From the NCBI GenBank assembly GCA_002751075.1, contig NAOQ01000025.1, positions 176,243 through 216,560 on the forward strand: DNA of 40,318 bases. Reading direction: 5' to 3'. Source of the DNA: Ichthyophonus hoferi (Eukaryota > Opisthokonta > Ichthyosporea > Ichthyophonida > Ichthyophonidae). The notes below the pieces were generated by a model. The model was not told the DNA's origin, did not search any database, and worked only from the letters and a program-made list of their open reading frames with translations. The position numbers were made by a program, and so were the translations under genes. Shown piece after piece: positions 23,330-35,655 of the stretch. Position 1 is the stretch's first letter; each line of letters opens with the position of its first letter.

Positions 23330-26300
23330 CGGTTAGCGCTCCAGAATCGTGGAAATCTTGGCAATAATAAGATCACATGATGTAATCGGTAGTTTGTAGG
23401 GAACAACGTGATCGCTAGCGATTGTAACGTCTGATCTAAAAATCGATCTCAACAAACACCGTATTAAGGGATGTTTAAATGCATGCCTTTGCGTGCACGA
23501 CGAAGTACAGATACAACTTATACAAAACCGTCAACTTTGATGGAGTGGTACAGCCACAATTAGCTGGTAATGAGTGGGTCATGAACTGATTGGTCCAATA
23601 TTGAATGACATTCTTAATCAGATGAAATTATTCATTGACATAAACGGAACGATTGGACTGATGAAAAGCCTAATGAAAAGCATTAGATAAAAAGCCGCCT
23701 AAATTAGGATACGTTAGACCAATTGGAAAAATTAAGATTAAGCAATGATCAAGAACTTGTAGTGGGCCTCATAGTGTACTCCTGTGATTTGGATTAATCA
23801 ATAAAGATCTATCCCGTTTCCATATGGAACGTAAGCTATATTCACATCTGTTGTGATAAAAAAGAGGTGCAAAAAGGATGAAAGAAACGTAAACTATTAA
23901 TAAAGATACGGATAATAACGTACAAATCATTATTGACAAAGTTTTGTGTTTCCTACTATTTAGTTAACAATATCTTAAATAAATATATTCTCATTGATTG
24001 GTTAGAAGATATTTGGCCAAGGCTGGGTGTAAGTAATAATGATCATTATCATCAATCGTAATTAAACAATTCTCTGTATTCTCGACAGGAAAAATATGAA
24101 AGTACAGACCGTTATAATCAAATGCCAATAAAGAGCTAGACAATACAATAAAATACGATGAGTATAAAATACACTGATCGTTCACACTGTGCTATTAAGA
24201 CAACCGCATATAAACGCATTACTACGGGAGTCTACCCTGAATTGTTAGAAGAGTATTGTAAATAATTAGATATAATCTTCTATCACTTTAAACTCATCAC
24301 AACTTTCTATTGGAGACGGAACAGAGCTAAGCACTACATCTATTGCTAGTACAGCAGCAACAAGCAACATATATGTATAAATAAAAACCAATTTAAGTCC
24401 GCAAAACCTGTGAAAAAGTCACCAGAACTACCGCAGATCGTTATATATTACTATTAAATCATTCAGCCAAAGTAAGGAGGAGGCCCATGGGGCTGGTAAA
24501 ACTGTGTTGTCATAGGATAGAGATGGTTATATTGCTATTCTTTTTAGACAGTGTTGTTGAGGGAAGGACACCGAGTTGTTCCAACACAAATAAGGACTCC
24601 TTGGGCTCCTCCTAGTAAATGAAACACTGTAGAGACATTAATTAAGGCTACTAGATTTGTTTTAGATAGTATGACTAGCGAATGAGTGATCTAAACTCAA
24701 AACATATGATGTGAAATGGTCTAAGATATATATAAAGTCGTATATATGATCCCACTCAAAATATAGTCAATTAAGATTGATATATTGTAAATGAGTGTGG
24801 AACTAGGCATTTTTTAGCTGGAATTTGCTATCTATTATGCTAACTTTAGTGTTGGTAATAGTAAGTAGAGACAGGAGCGTTTCTGTGACCTGTATTCGTT
24901 TAGAAGGAGAAATAATACCGAATTAAGGGGCGTCTTAATGTGACCCTTTACATACACGGAGTACAAATATGCTAAGACATATTTTTATTATTAAACAAGC
25001 TAGCAGGACTTGTCTTGGGCAGGATGCCTATACAATAGTTATATGGACTCAAAACATGATCTGAAATGGGTTATTATATAGTCGCAGGAACTCTGCCTTT
25101 GGCTGATTTAATTTTGATCGATCATCTTGGATTGATATTTACTAAATGATTATAGTTATATGTTGCAATCAAAGCGTTCAACAATTTTTTATTACAGCTT
25201 ATTCCTTTATGTTACAAAATTATTAACTCTGAACGAACACGTAGTTCGATTGAAGTTCTGGCACAACGGATCATGAGATGATCGGTCTATTATTAGTTAA
25301 TAATAGCTAAGTTTCTTAACTAGGTTAAATGATTTGTCGAATTATGCAAGCACTTACATTGAATGGATTGGCTAGCGAGCCATTCAAATGATGGCATGTT
25401 AGATTGAAAAAGATCAGACAACTCTAGTGGGCTTCAGTGATCTTTTGTTTAAATTGTATTTGCCAATAAGGATCTTTATGGTCGGTTCCAATTACATCTA
25501 CAAGTATTAACCAAACTTAACATCCGTGATGGTAAACAAAGGTCAGGGAAGAATAAAAAGAACAAAAAGAACTAATAATAAATACAATTCTCAGTCGTCA
25601 ATATTTACTGTTTAATGCATGTGCTTTATTTCAAAAATATTTTGTCTATGGTTGTCGCAGAAGTTAAAAGTAGATAGATATTCCAGATACTTTACTAGAA
25701 GGCCAACTAGTTGAGTCTGGCGTTGATTATGCTGGTAATAATAATACTATCACTATATACACACAGCCAAATTTCGATTACAATTACTACATATATAATA
25801 CATTACCAAGTAAGAAGCTAAAAACTTATATATTCATTGATTAATATAGAGAAATTCAAGAGCAGCTAGCTAGAGCTTTATCCTGCCCTTTACCTGACGA
25901 CGACAGCCAGATAGAACTCAAAACAATATAGTCCTATTTTCCAATGCCATATAAAGAAATAACCAAATTAAGTAAATATTTCCGTTTCAACATTCTGCCG
26001 TAATAACTTCATCTAGGGCATAAAATATATTTAAAAGGAATGAGAAAAGAACCTTAACGTGGTAATCCTACTGACTCTGGTTCTGGCTCTATTGTAGGAT
26101 CTGAATCTGGTGGCGGAGGCGACATGTGGGTGTTGCCCGGTTGTACAATACTTTTATGTCATTTTAAAGCTAGACATGTCGAGAGTTTAAATGTAGATTT
26201 GAAGGCAGTTTGTACATTTATAAAATCAATTCTCCACATGGAGAGGTCAGTTTATGGATGCAGGGCTGGGGTGATGTGCTTTCGGCATTTGTGGATCGTT

Positions 26301-26430
26301 GACTCGATAGAGTTAAACCAGGTTTTATGGCCAGGATAAACTCTTTTAGTTTTCTCTGTTATGATGTTGGGAATAGTTAAGTAGATACAAGAGCATTCCT
26401 GTGATTTAATAGTATAATTGAGAATAATCA
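23330..26430 (+). mobile_element. decayed mobile-element remnants with family-A DNA polymerase traces
   Basis: A fossil zone, heavily broken. Two diverged blocks (about 23455-23830 and 24915-25500) share recognisable DNA similarity. In the first, short segments read like the C-terminus of a family-A (Pol I/T7-like) DNA polymerase: a VHDEV motif C at about 23493-23507, and NGTIG at about 23643-23657, resembling the end of phage-type Pol A. A third short related piece lies at about 26365-26425. Family-A polymerases occur in some transposon and virophage-like elements (the TVpol group), but the host family of this fossil is not identified. No terminal repeats were found, and many breaks are present, so it is old. 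An ancient organellar or phage-type polymerase pseudogene is the main alternative. Confidence 0.42.
24696..25145 (+). repeat. short diverged direct duplication inside the fossil zone
   Basis: A block starting CTCAAAACATATGATGTGA (24696) resembles a block starting CTCAAAACATGATCTGAAAT (25048). Both are followed by an ATATAGTCG/TAAAGTCG step and a later TTGATATxxT stretch. Spacing is about 350 bp. Confidence 0.5.
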
Positions 26431-27708
26431 TATAAACGTGTGAATTTATATTTCTTTTTGAGTTTTACAATTTATGTATATATAATATAATACATTAAAC
26501 TACTCGGGTTAACGATCTTTTTTAGAATTTGTGTTTATTACCGTATATAGATATGTAAGCAGTTTAAATCAATTCTGATAGTGGGGACAAAATTATGAGA
26601 CTATTTATTACCGGATAAAATTTAAACTGTTAGGATATAAATAACTAGATGGAGGTTATTTCAGATGACAACGGTTATTTTAAAACAATGGTAAACGTTA
26701 CCATGGATCTATAAGGTTTGTGCAAGTGAGCATTTAATTATTAATCCAGCAATTGTTTGCAAGTTTTTTTTAGAGAAATCTTTATTTTAATGAGATCTTT
26801 CTTATGATCATTCCTTATCAGTAAGGATTTCCGTTAGCACTCCTCTAATGGATTGTTGCTTAATTACCATGTTCTTATTGATTCATGGCGACTAATTGTT
26901 TGCATTAGCATGTGGAATATGATTCTATTTATCCATACGTAACAGATTGGCTGTGCCGTACAATCCAATTAAACATGGCGCAAGAGTGCTGGCACAATAA
27001 ATAGTCTAAAAGTTTAACACTTCAGTTAACTCGCATAATAAATATCAGCACAAATATTGAATTAGTGCATATAATTCCATTGTATTATATTGTATATTGA
27101 CATGTTATCATAAATAAAAATAAAGTTAATACCAATGGACATTTTTATAACATATTTTTGAGCAATGTTATATTATAAAATAAGTTATATTTTATTTTAT
27201 TGCACGTTGCTTAGGGGATAAATTTATGCAGTTAAACATAGCTAACCTAGCCAGTTAACTAGATAATATTCCATTACATAAAAAAATAAGACAATTAGTA
27301 TTATGCTTGTTTCTCTTGCATAAAAGTGTATTTATTAGAAGGTGGTTGTTTAAAAAAATATACAAAAGAATATTTTAATTAAAAAATATTATTATTATTA
27401 GCACTTGTGCTCCCACAATTTCGCGTCATTATTATTACTATTATAAATATTCTTATATCATATCATATAATCTTTATCCCATGTGCATCGACGATCAGAT
27501 TATGTTATATAAATCGTATAGTTTTTTTTTAAAAAAAATGTACTGTTCTAAAAGAAAGGAGTGTTTATTTAATAGTACTAACTAATATTTTTTGTTTTAC
27601 ATAATATTATTACGTGTAATATTGTCTTTTTTTAGTTTAGATAACTTGCATATATTTTTATGTTTGCATATATACAATATAATCAATTACCGAGACTATT
27701 GTTGCATT

Positions 27709-27716
27709 TGACGTCA
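27709..27716. promoter_or_regulatory. CRE-like palindrome TGACGTCA
   Basis: Perfect 8-bp CREB/ATF consensus, uncommon by chance in such AT-rich DNA. It lies about 770 bp upstream of the kinase start codon. Function is inferred from motif only. Confidence 0.3.
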
Positions 27717-28477
27717 GTGAGCCATTTTAGGGAAATTAATTTACTAATGAATTGTATTGGATGGTATTTATGAAATTCTTAAGCTATAATTAAACGTGTA
27801 CTCAAATTTGAATCTGTCTTTTAATGTAAAATGATTTTCTACCAATGAATATTTTCCTATATAACTAACTTACAAGTATAATTCAGCATAACAAAACTGA
27901 ATAATACATAATAATGTCTGTTTTTGGTAAATATTTCATGATTTATCATGATATCGAATAATTGTAGTAAGATATCCATGAGAAACATAATAATAAGGTG
28001 TTGGTTGTTTTGATAAATGTCTAGCATGATAAACAGTATTTCTTCGTAATTATTTTATAAAGGAATATTTGTATTATGCTAATAGTGGGTACTATATAAT
28101 ATTTTATATTAGTGTCTTCTTCTATTATATTATTATTATCTTATATTATGAGAGTCTTTAAGGACCTACTAACATAGTATATAGTATTTAGTTTATTTAC
28201 TTTTTATACTTTATGTTGTTATATTTTTGTAAATAGAAACACCAACAACGTTGATAACTACCCTTACTTCAATAATCTAATATGATACAGTAGCTATTTA
28301 CTATCTAATTTTTGTTTCTACACAAGTGGGCTCAGATGTTTAAGATTGTTCTAGCACCGAGCATTAAAACCAATTAAACCAAAAAAGAAATCAATTTCTT
28401 TTTTAAAAAAATCTTTTGTTCTCTCTTTAATCCACATAGAAACCATATAGAAACTCTGCAGATAATATATATATAAC

Positions 28478-31400
28478 ATGAGGAAAACAAGTGGCACAGA
28501 AAAGCTTTTGGCGGACTATCGCCTTGGAAAGACTATTGGTGAAGGTGCATTTTCTAAAGTCAAAATTGCGTTTCATCGCAAAACAAATCAAAGAGTGAGT
28601 ATTGAGTATTGCTTACTATACCTTGGAATAGTAAGAAAATACATAGTAAAGTGTTATTATTTTTATTTTTTTGTATATATATATTATATAATCAGTGTGT
28701 ATGCACGTAATTATTATGTTTGATTATCGAATTATATGGGAAAGGACTCGTGTTTCGCATTGTATTGAACAGTTTGTTATCATATTATTATTACTACTCA
28801 TGTTTCTTAGTCTTACTTTTTCTTTTTATATGTTTTATAATAAATAAATTTTGGATAATATTGTATGTACACTAGAGGCTTTACAATATATGGTCATGTA
28901 TATGGTGATGTTTTTCTTGTAATAATTATAGTAATAGTGACAATAATAATAATAATCTGATTCTTGTTGTTATTATTATGACACCCCCACCATTTATATA
29001 TACTATCATACTATTATACTGTCGTACATCATATATACATGCATACCTATATACTATCATACATATAGTTATTCATACATATACAGCATGCATGCATATA
29101 TACGTACATGTATACGTACATATATATATATATATACCTACATACATAAGTACATAAGTACATATATAACGCTACACATACTCACGTGTAAGATCGCTTA
29201 CAATTAATTCAATTTAATTAGATTTAAAATTGGAATCGTATTTATTTATTTGCTTAACCTTATTTTATTTAAATAAGCATAAACATGGGTAGATAATAAT
29301 TCTATAAAACGCTGCAATACATAAATACATTTGTATTATACTACACTATGTCATACTATATTGCACTATATTATATGATACTACATTATATTATATCATG
29401 CTAAATGTTATCCTACCACGTTTCACTATTTTGTACCATATTACATTATGTTATATCATACTACATTCTATTATATCATATACTGCATTTCATTAATTAC
29501 ATGTTGCATACATGTACACACATGTACATTAAAGACACTATAGATTTTAACCTCTGATCGACATCAATCTCTAACCTATTTTATAATTTAATTTCTAGGT
29601 AGCGATCAAGGTTATTAACAAGAAGAAGCTTGAAGCCAGCTACCATAAAAAGAATAAAGAAAAGAAAGAGAAAGAGATAAGAGATGAGATGAGACGAAAG
29701 GAGAGGGAGAGGAAAGCTTTAGAACAGGGAAAAAGACCTCCATCTAAGGCACCTATCGTACTTTCTGAGGCAGAACGGGAGGAGCAAGAAAGGCAGGAGA
29801 AGGTGTGTGTGTCTATAGATTGTGTAGGTGGGGAAGAGTATATGTGTAAGTAATATAGCATATATGTATGTATGTATATATGTATACTTATAAACAAACA
29901 AATATACATCTACACATACTTATACACCTATACCTACATCTACATATATCTACACCCGCTCTCCTCACTCCTTACGCAGAGGTCACAAGAGAAAGAACAA
30001 GAGGTACTAGAAAGTATGCCAGGCATGTTTAGCAGGGCATTGTCAAAAGAAGTGAGACTATTACAGATATTAAACCACAAGAATATTATTAGACTATACC
30101 AGGTTATAGAGACGCAGGAGGATTTCTACATTGTTATGTATGTTATTGTTATTATTTGTTATTGTTATTTATTACTATTATTATTTTTCCTGTATATATA
30201 TCTTGCTGTTGTTATTATGGTTATTTTATTTACTATAGTTTTTTTATTTATGAAATTGCAAATTGCAAAAATATTATGAAAGTAAATCAGGTTATAGAGG
30301 CAGAGGATGATATCTACCTTGTTATATATACTTACGTAATGTGTATATATAATATATAGGCAGTAAGCCAAGGGCAGTGATGCCTATGCGAACACATATT
30401 TACCTACACATAATAGTTATTATGTTATGGTATACTAACATGATGTTTGTGTATAAAGGCAATATGCTGGTGGAGGGGAGATAATTGATCACATTGCAAG
30501 GAAAGAAAGACTATCTGAAGAGGAAGCTAGAAAGTATTTCAGGCAGATGATATCTGCTATAGGTAGGGATACACGGGTATATGTATGATGGAGTATGATA
30601 TAGTATAGTATAGATTAGAACAGAGTATTATATTATGTATCATAATATAATTTAGTATACTATTATATAATACAGTACAAGACAATACAATGCCTTAACC
30701 TACTATACTATACCCTACTGTGCAACCCAACCCGACCCAATCCACCCCCCCTATACATGTAATTTCCATTTACTAATATCTCTCTGCCTTCTTTCCTTCC
30801 TACTATGTGACCCCATAAATATATAACTATATAAATACACAGATCACTGTCATTTGTGTGGTGTACTACACCGTGATCTCAAGCTAGAAAACATATTGCT
30901 ATCCTCTGATAAGAATATTCTTATATCCGACTTTGGCTTGGGCCGTTCTTTTCAGGTACGTTCTTATGTTCATGATTATCATATATATATATATATTAGT
31001 ATGATATTGTATGATATTGTATGACACATGCATGACATGTAATATGTAGTATCCTTTACTATGTATACCTATACACATAAATACACAGATACGCATAAAC
31101 ATACGCTTTTTACATATAAAGAGTAATAATATCATAGATAGATATTTATGTGTCTGTGTGTCGAGGTATATACAAGGAGTTGGATTTTTTTCTCTCTTAT
31201 ACCACTCTTCATTATTCTAATCTTACACTATATCCTTTTCTTTTATACATTCTCTCTCCCTCCTTCCTTCCCCCACCACAGTCAGGTAACCTTTGTGCAA
31301 CCTTCTGTGGTACACCTCTATATGCTTCTCCCGAGCTAGTATCAGGTATAAAGTATTTGGGCCCACAGGCTGATATCTGGGCTATGGGGGTGGTGCTATA

Positions 31401-33191
31401 TGCGATGGTGTGTGGCAAACCTCCATTTCAGGCTGACTCCATGGTGGATTTGTATAAGAGAATTAAGATGCTGGACTTTGACTTTCAAGATCATTGTTCG
31501 AATGGTATGTGTCTATGTATGCATATATATATATATATAATATCATATACCCTTCCCCTCCTTCTCTTTTTAAAGCCAAAATATGATTATAGCCCCATAT
31601 GAGCCATGAACTAATCAAATATATAGTAATACATAGTTTGCCTACTATTACTATAGTAGATGTTGGCATGCTGTGGTAAGATATAATAAGATATAAGGTG
31701 GGTTAAGGTGATAAAATAGATGGATATACGATCTAATGTAAAATTCTATCTCACTTTTTGAGTCATCTACTAACCAATTAGTACTCGACATTTCTTTTTT
31801 ACTATATTATACATGCATGATACTTACATACATACTATCATGGATATACGCATACACACCTATGTATATCTCACTCCTTTCCCTCACTCCCGCAATACTC
31901 ACAAAATACCTTAACAGAATTCAAGGACTTGATTCGACACATTTTTATTAAGAATACAGCCTACCGTATTACAATGGAAGAAATGCGGCAGCATCCCTGG
32001 GTGAATATAGGCTATGATGAACCACCTGAACGCCTCATACCTTCAGATGAACAGAGAAGACGCGTATTAGAAGGAGCTGACACTGTTGATAATTGTAAAT
32101 CAATTTCATTTGATCATAATGCTATAGTATATGCGTTCCATGAAGTGGCCCCTGATATAGCGAAACAAAAGCAAATGGAAAAATTTATTGAGCAAAGGAA
32201 TCAAACTAGTTCTATTAATTTGGAAAAAGATGGAAAAGTCGAATATGGTGATACTTACCCTGAACCTATGCAGGCAGTAGTAAGGAAAGATTCAATGAGT
32301 TTGGCACTACATCTTGTACAATCACGCCCTGTCTCTATACACAATTCACGTATGATACCTATAACGTCTGTAAGTGAAGGTAGTGTTGTACCTCCTCGGG
32401 CCCCTTATAAAGCCCATTCAGGTCTGGGAACGCGTGTATTTGCTACTGTATGTGAAAATGAACCTACATCTACTCATCAAAATTCTACTGATGCCTGTAC
32501 TGACATATCTGCTAGTTTATTAACTGCACAAAGCCTATCTAGTTCCAATGTTCTAGCCTCTCCCTTTAAAACACACATAGGTATTATAAGTCGACGGCAT
32601 TCTGCGGCTTCATTTAATCCTAACGAAGAGTGTACACGCTCTGAAGGGGTAACGGAACAACTTAGAAGAACGGTGTCTCCACAACAACAGAAACTTGTAG
32701 ACTTAACCAAGAAGGCAGCTGAAGCCGCAGTTGCCGCGGCAAATGCAGGTCCCTCAAACGTACCTAAACGACCTACAGCAGTACAAAGTCTTATGCGAAG
32801 AGCATCATTGGCAAACAACGCCTCTAATGTTTCATTAAGCAGTGTTGCCTGGAGAAAGACTCATGAACCTGTAAATACACCTGACGGAGTGAGGAGTATA
32901 AGGGGCATATTCAGTTTAACTGCCACCTCGGCCACCATGGATCCTAAGGATATGATTGCAGAAGTGACTAGAGTTTTGACTATGCTAAATATTATGCACT
33001 GCAAACAGGACAACTTTCTGGTTGTGGCTATGCATACGTCAGTGCATGAAAAAATAGAGGTAGAGATAGAGATTGTTAAGGTATGGTTGTTGTCTATTTA
33101 TGGAGTTCGTATAAGGAGACTGGCTGGGTCTACATGGCTTTATAAGCAAGTACACTCTTCCATAAGTGATAGATTGAATATAACCCCTTAA
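28478..33191 (+). CDS. AMPK-related Ser/Thr kinase with KA1 domain
   Basis: Exons 28478-28594, 29599-29802, 29980-30137, 30459-30562, 30843-30955, 31282-31504 and 31918-33191 (stop TAA) join in phase to give 730 residues. Kinase signatures: glycine loop GEGAFSKV (21-28), β3 lysine in VAIKVI (43), αC Glu in SKEVRLL (131), HRDLKLEN (204-211), DFG (224-226), T-loop Thr239 in ATFCGTP followed by YASPELV, and DIWAMGVVLYAM. The C-terminus GVRIRRLAGSTWLYKQV is a KA1 domain, which in MARK, MELK and fungal Kin1 binds acidic lipids or the kinase domain. The end of the kinase domain (HPWVNIGYDEPP) resembles fungal Kin1 and MARK; the T-loop resembles NUAK. The Thr in the T-loop suggests LKB1-type activation. 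A charged insert of about 65-70 residues lies between β3 and αC. The last exon (1274 nt) is far longer than the others and holds a Ser/Ala-rich linker. Subfamily within the AMPK-related group is undecided. Confidence 0.93.
29030..29170 (+). repeat. (CATA/TACA)n simple repeat in kinase intron 1
   Basis: Imperfect ATAC/CATA and ATATAT units. The same intron continues into TATTA/CTATA-type pentamers at about 29330-29480. Confidence 0.7.
30260..30325 (+). pseudogene. relic partial copy of kinase exon 3
   Basis: Gapless comparison with 30072-30137 (the 3' end of exon 3) gives 51 of 66 identical bases by eye. Translated, QVIEAEDDIYLV mirrors QVIETQEDFYIV. It sits in the intron 188 bp downstream of its parent. 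The GT of the parental donor (GTTAT|GTATGT) is not kept (GTTATATATACT), and there is no acceptor at the start, so it cannot be spliced as the parent is. A cryptic exon using the CAG before GTTATAGAGG is possible but would need another donor. Confidence 0.7.
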
Positions 33192-33288
33192 TATTCTTAG
33201 TAGTATGTATGTGACTTTATTTGGGGTTATTCCTACCTTTTATTCATGCAAGTACTTAAATTTTTGTATTTTTCATTTTGATTCGGCA

Positions 33289-33294
33289 AATAAA
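33289..33294 (+). promoter_or_regulatory. poly(A) signal AATAAA of the kinase gene
   Basis: Canonical hexamer about 98 nt after the kinase stop codon, at a normal 3' UTR distance. Confidence 0.55.
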
Positions 33295-34250
33295 AACAAT
33301 ATATAGTCAGTATGAAAATCGGTTTTATACCCCTGATGGGTTGGGTTGCTTTGTTTATTCTTTAAATATCGATGTTCATTCATTGATGCATTATTATATT
33401 TAAATTGTCCCCAACCACGGACTTATTTTCATGGTTATCATACGCCACGATTAATTTTTTAAACATTCATTTTAGTTGGTACACTATCATACCTGTGTGT
33501 ATATCACTGCTAACTGACCACAAAATGAAGTTAGCAGGGCTAGATTGGGGACACTTGAGAGACATATTTTAGAATGTTAATAGCGGCTGGTACACGGGTA
33601 ATATGTTACAAGGATCCCTTATTTATTGGTTATGAATAGGATTATATAGTTTTCATTTGTTATAGTAAATATAATTACACAATTTATTGTATTAATATTT
33701 ATTGACTAATAATAAGTTATATTTTAAAGTTGCTGTTTAACAAGAGCAATTGAGATAATGTGCTTTATTAATAGAGTATGAACACCAAGATTTATTGATT
33801 ACGTAAAGTCTGCTTTATCTGTTACTCATCTACTAATCTAATTAGTATATATAGTATATACAAAACGGTTGCATGTAAACAATAAGACAGTCAGCAACTT
33901 TAAACCACTAATAGGATTGCTTATTTATAATTACTACATTTTCAAATGTACTTTTACTTTTTTTTAGAAACACTAATCGAATTAATTGTTAGAAAATTGT
34001 GCAAGGCAACAACACAAATTCATAGATTATAATTAAACTAATTATAACATTAGATTAAGTACCAACAATCATTGGTACATCTACACATTAAAGATCATAA
34101 TTATAATAATTATAATTTTATATTAAGGGCCTACAATCACCAGCTCATGTGCACATTTAAGTTATGTATATATGCTCAAACAGATATATACACGTTGTGT
34201 ACAATTGAGACGAGAGAAGGCTAGCATGTACCTTGATAAGAACGAAACAA

Positions 34251-34300
34251 GTCCGCGGACTTTATACACAAAATTTAGTTAAAGCTGGCCGCTTTGCGGC
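34251..34300. other. GC-rich palindrome plus small hairpin
   Basis: GTCCGCGGAC (34251-34260) is a perfect 10-bp palindrome. 28 bp later, GCCGC-TTT-GCGGC (34288-34300) forms a perfect 5-bp stem with a 3-nt loop. Both are CpG-rich islands in AT-rich DNA. Confidence 0.6.
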
Positions 34301-34328
34301 AACATAATCAATTTTTAGTGGTTTTGTT

Positions 34329-34592
34329 GTGATAGGAGGCTTTCACAAGCCATTTCATACAATGTTTTATAATATTTTCTGGTATACTTATGTGGGTTGG
34401 AAAGCTGCCACTAGCCCTTTTTTACAATTTCTAAATTTGTTGACACTTAAATATGCGCGACTGTGTCCGTTTGAAAATAATATTAAAACATTTACAACTA
34501 GTTACGACTGGCATATGTATTGGCTATTGGCTCTTATAGTCATCTGTGGTAGTTCTATTGACTTGTCCACAGGCTTCGAGGGCCCCAATTAA
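34329..34592 (+). other. 87-codon open frame of unknown meaning
   Basis: It lies just after the GC-rich palindromes and is not simple-sequence. The peptide contains several Trp/Tyr and a hydrophobic stretch (WLLALIVICGSS). I recognise no family, and it has no flanking gene structure. It may be a chance frame or a remnant of a lost gene or element. Confidence 0.15.
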
Positions 34593-35620
34593 GTTTTTAG
34601 AAGTGTCTATTGCTTCCAGCACTAGAGGCGGCTCATAGCTTAGCGCAAATGATAAATCATCTCATCTGAATACAGAACGCAATCCAACCAATGAGCAACG
34701 GACTAATTATTTCATGACCCGCAAGTTACAAGAACTTCAGCTGAATTATGTGTTCATTCGGAGTTAACCATCTTTTAACATAATGGAATAAGCTGTAAAA
34801 CATATATTTAACGCTTTGGTTCCAACAAATATGATTAAAGGAAATTATACATATATATGAACGGTTTATCCTTTACGAGAGAGACGGGGTTGAGGTAGGC
34901 AAACACAAAATATCTTTATTTCATGTGCTAGAGCATGTGTAGTTTGATACAATGAGTCTTAAATCAAATTACTCAATTATATTAGAATATTGAAAATATT
35001 GTATTTATTTTTTATATGCTATTAATCAAATAGTGGATATTATCTATCAAACCTACGTAATAATGATATCAGATTGAGATTAATTCATATATACATATTA
35101 TATCAGTATAAAGTTTGATTCGAATTCAGTCTCACCGCATCATATTTTTAGAATAATATAAACTAACTTCTGCGTGGCTGAGACTGGCTTTTAGTTTTGT
35201 TTACATTATAGTTCACCACTTGACATGCGTTATGGGTAGCGACTTTAAATAAAGCCAGGGTATCTTTACCCTATATTTTACCGTTTCTACATTGGAAAGT
35301 ATAGTATCGATAGTAATAAAGTTTAAATGCTTGAAATATAATCACTATATATATACTATTTGAATAAGCTATATACTATTCTATTTAATTCCGCAAATGC
35401 ACGCCTATTATTACTAATGCAATAACGTAAATACGTCAAAAAGAATTGTTATTGTTACAAGTTTTAAATTTTAATTACATTGATATAATTGGTAGCGAAT
35501 AGGATAAAGGGTAAAAGTAAAAATATATATAAATTGAGACATCCTCTGATTGGCTAATTTTGATTACACGAACTATTCTATCTGACTATGCAATATATTG
35601 TAGCCAATAGGAAAATAAAA

Positions 35621-35655
35621 AGCCCTGGAATCATTTTTATGTAGATCCCAGGGCT
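35621..35655. other. hairpin AGCCCTGG...CCAGGGCT
   Basis: Arms 35621-35632 and 35644-35655 pair over 11-12 bp (one base bulged or mismatched) around an 11-nt loop. They are preceded by two ATTGG/CCAAT motifs (about 35548 and 35604). It could be a small MITE-like relic or an RNA hairpin. Confidence 0.55.

Larger units (their letters stand above)
22882..28477. other. gene-free intergenic region with decayed repeats
   Basis: There are 5.6 kb between INO80C and the kinase without an intact gene. About 23330-26430 is more complex and less A/T-only than its surroundings and contains diverged duplicated blocks (see the fossil entry). 26500-28477 is AT-rich with homopolymer runs, and only a CRE-like palindrome (27709) stands out. 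The small open frame at 26124-26339 matches nothing I know. Confidence 0.6.

Noticed and set aside
26124-26339. 71-codon frame at the edge of the fossil zone
   Set aside because: No recognisable motif, and not part of either duplicated block with polymerase traces.
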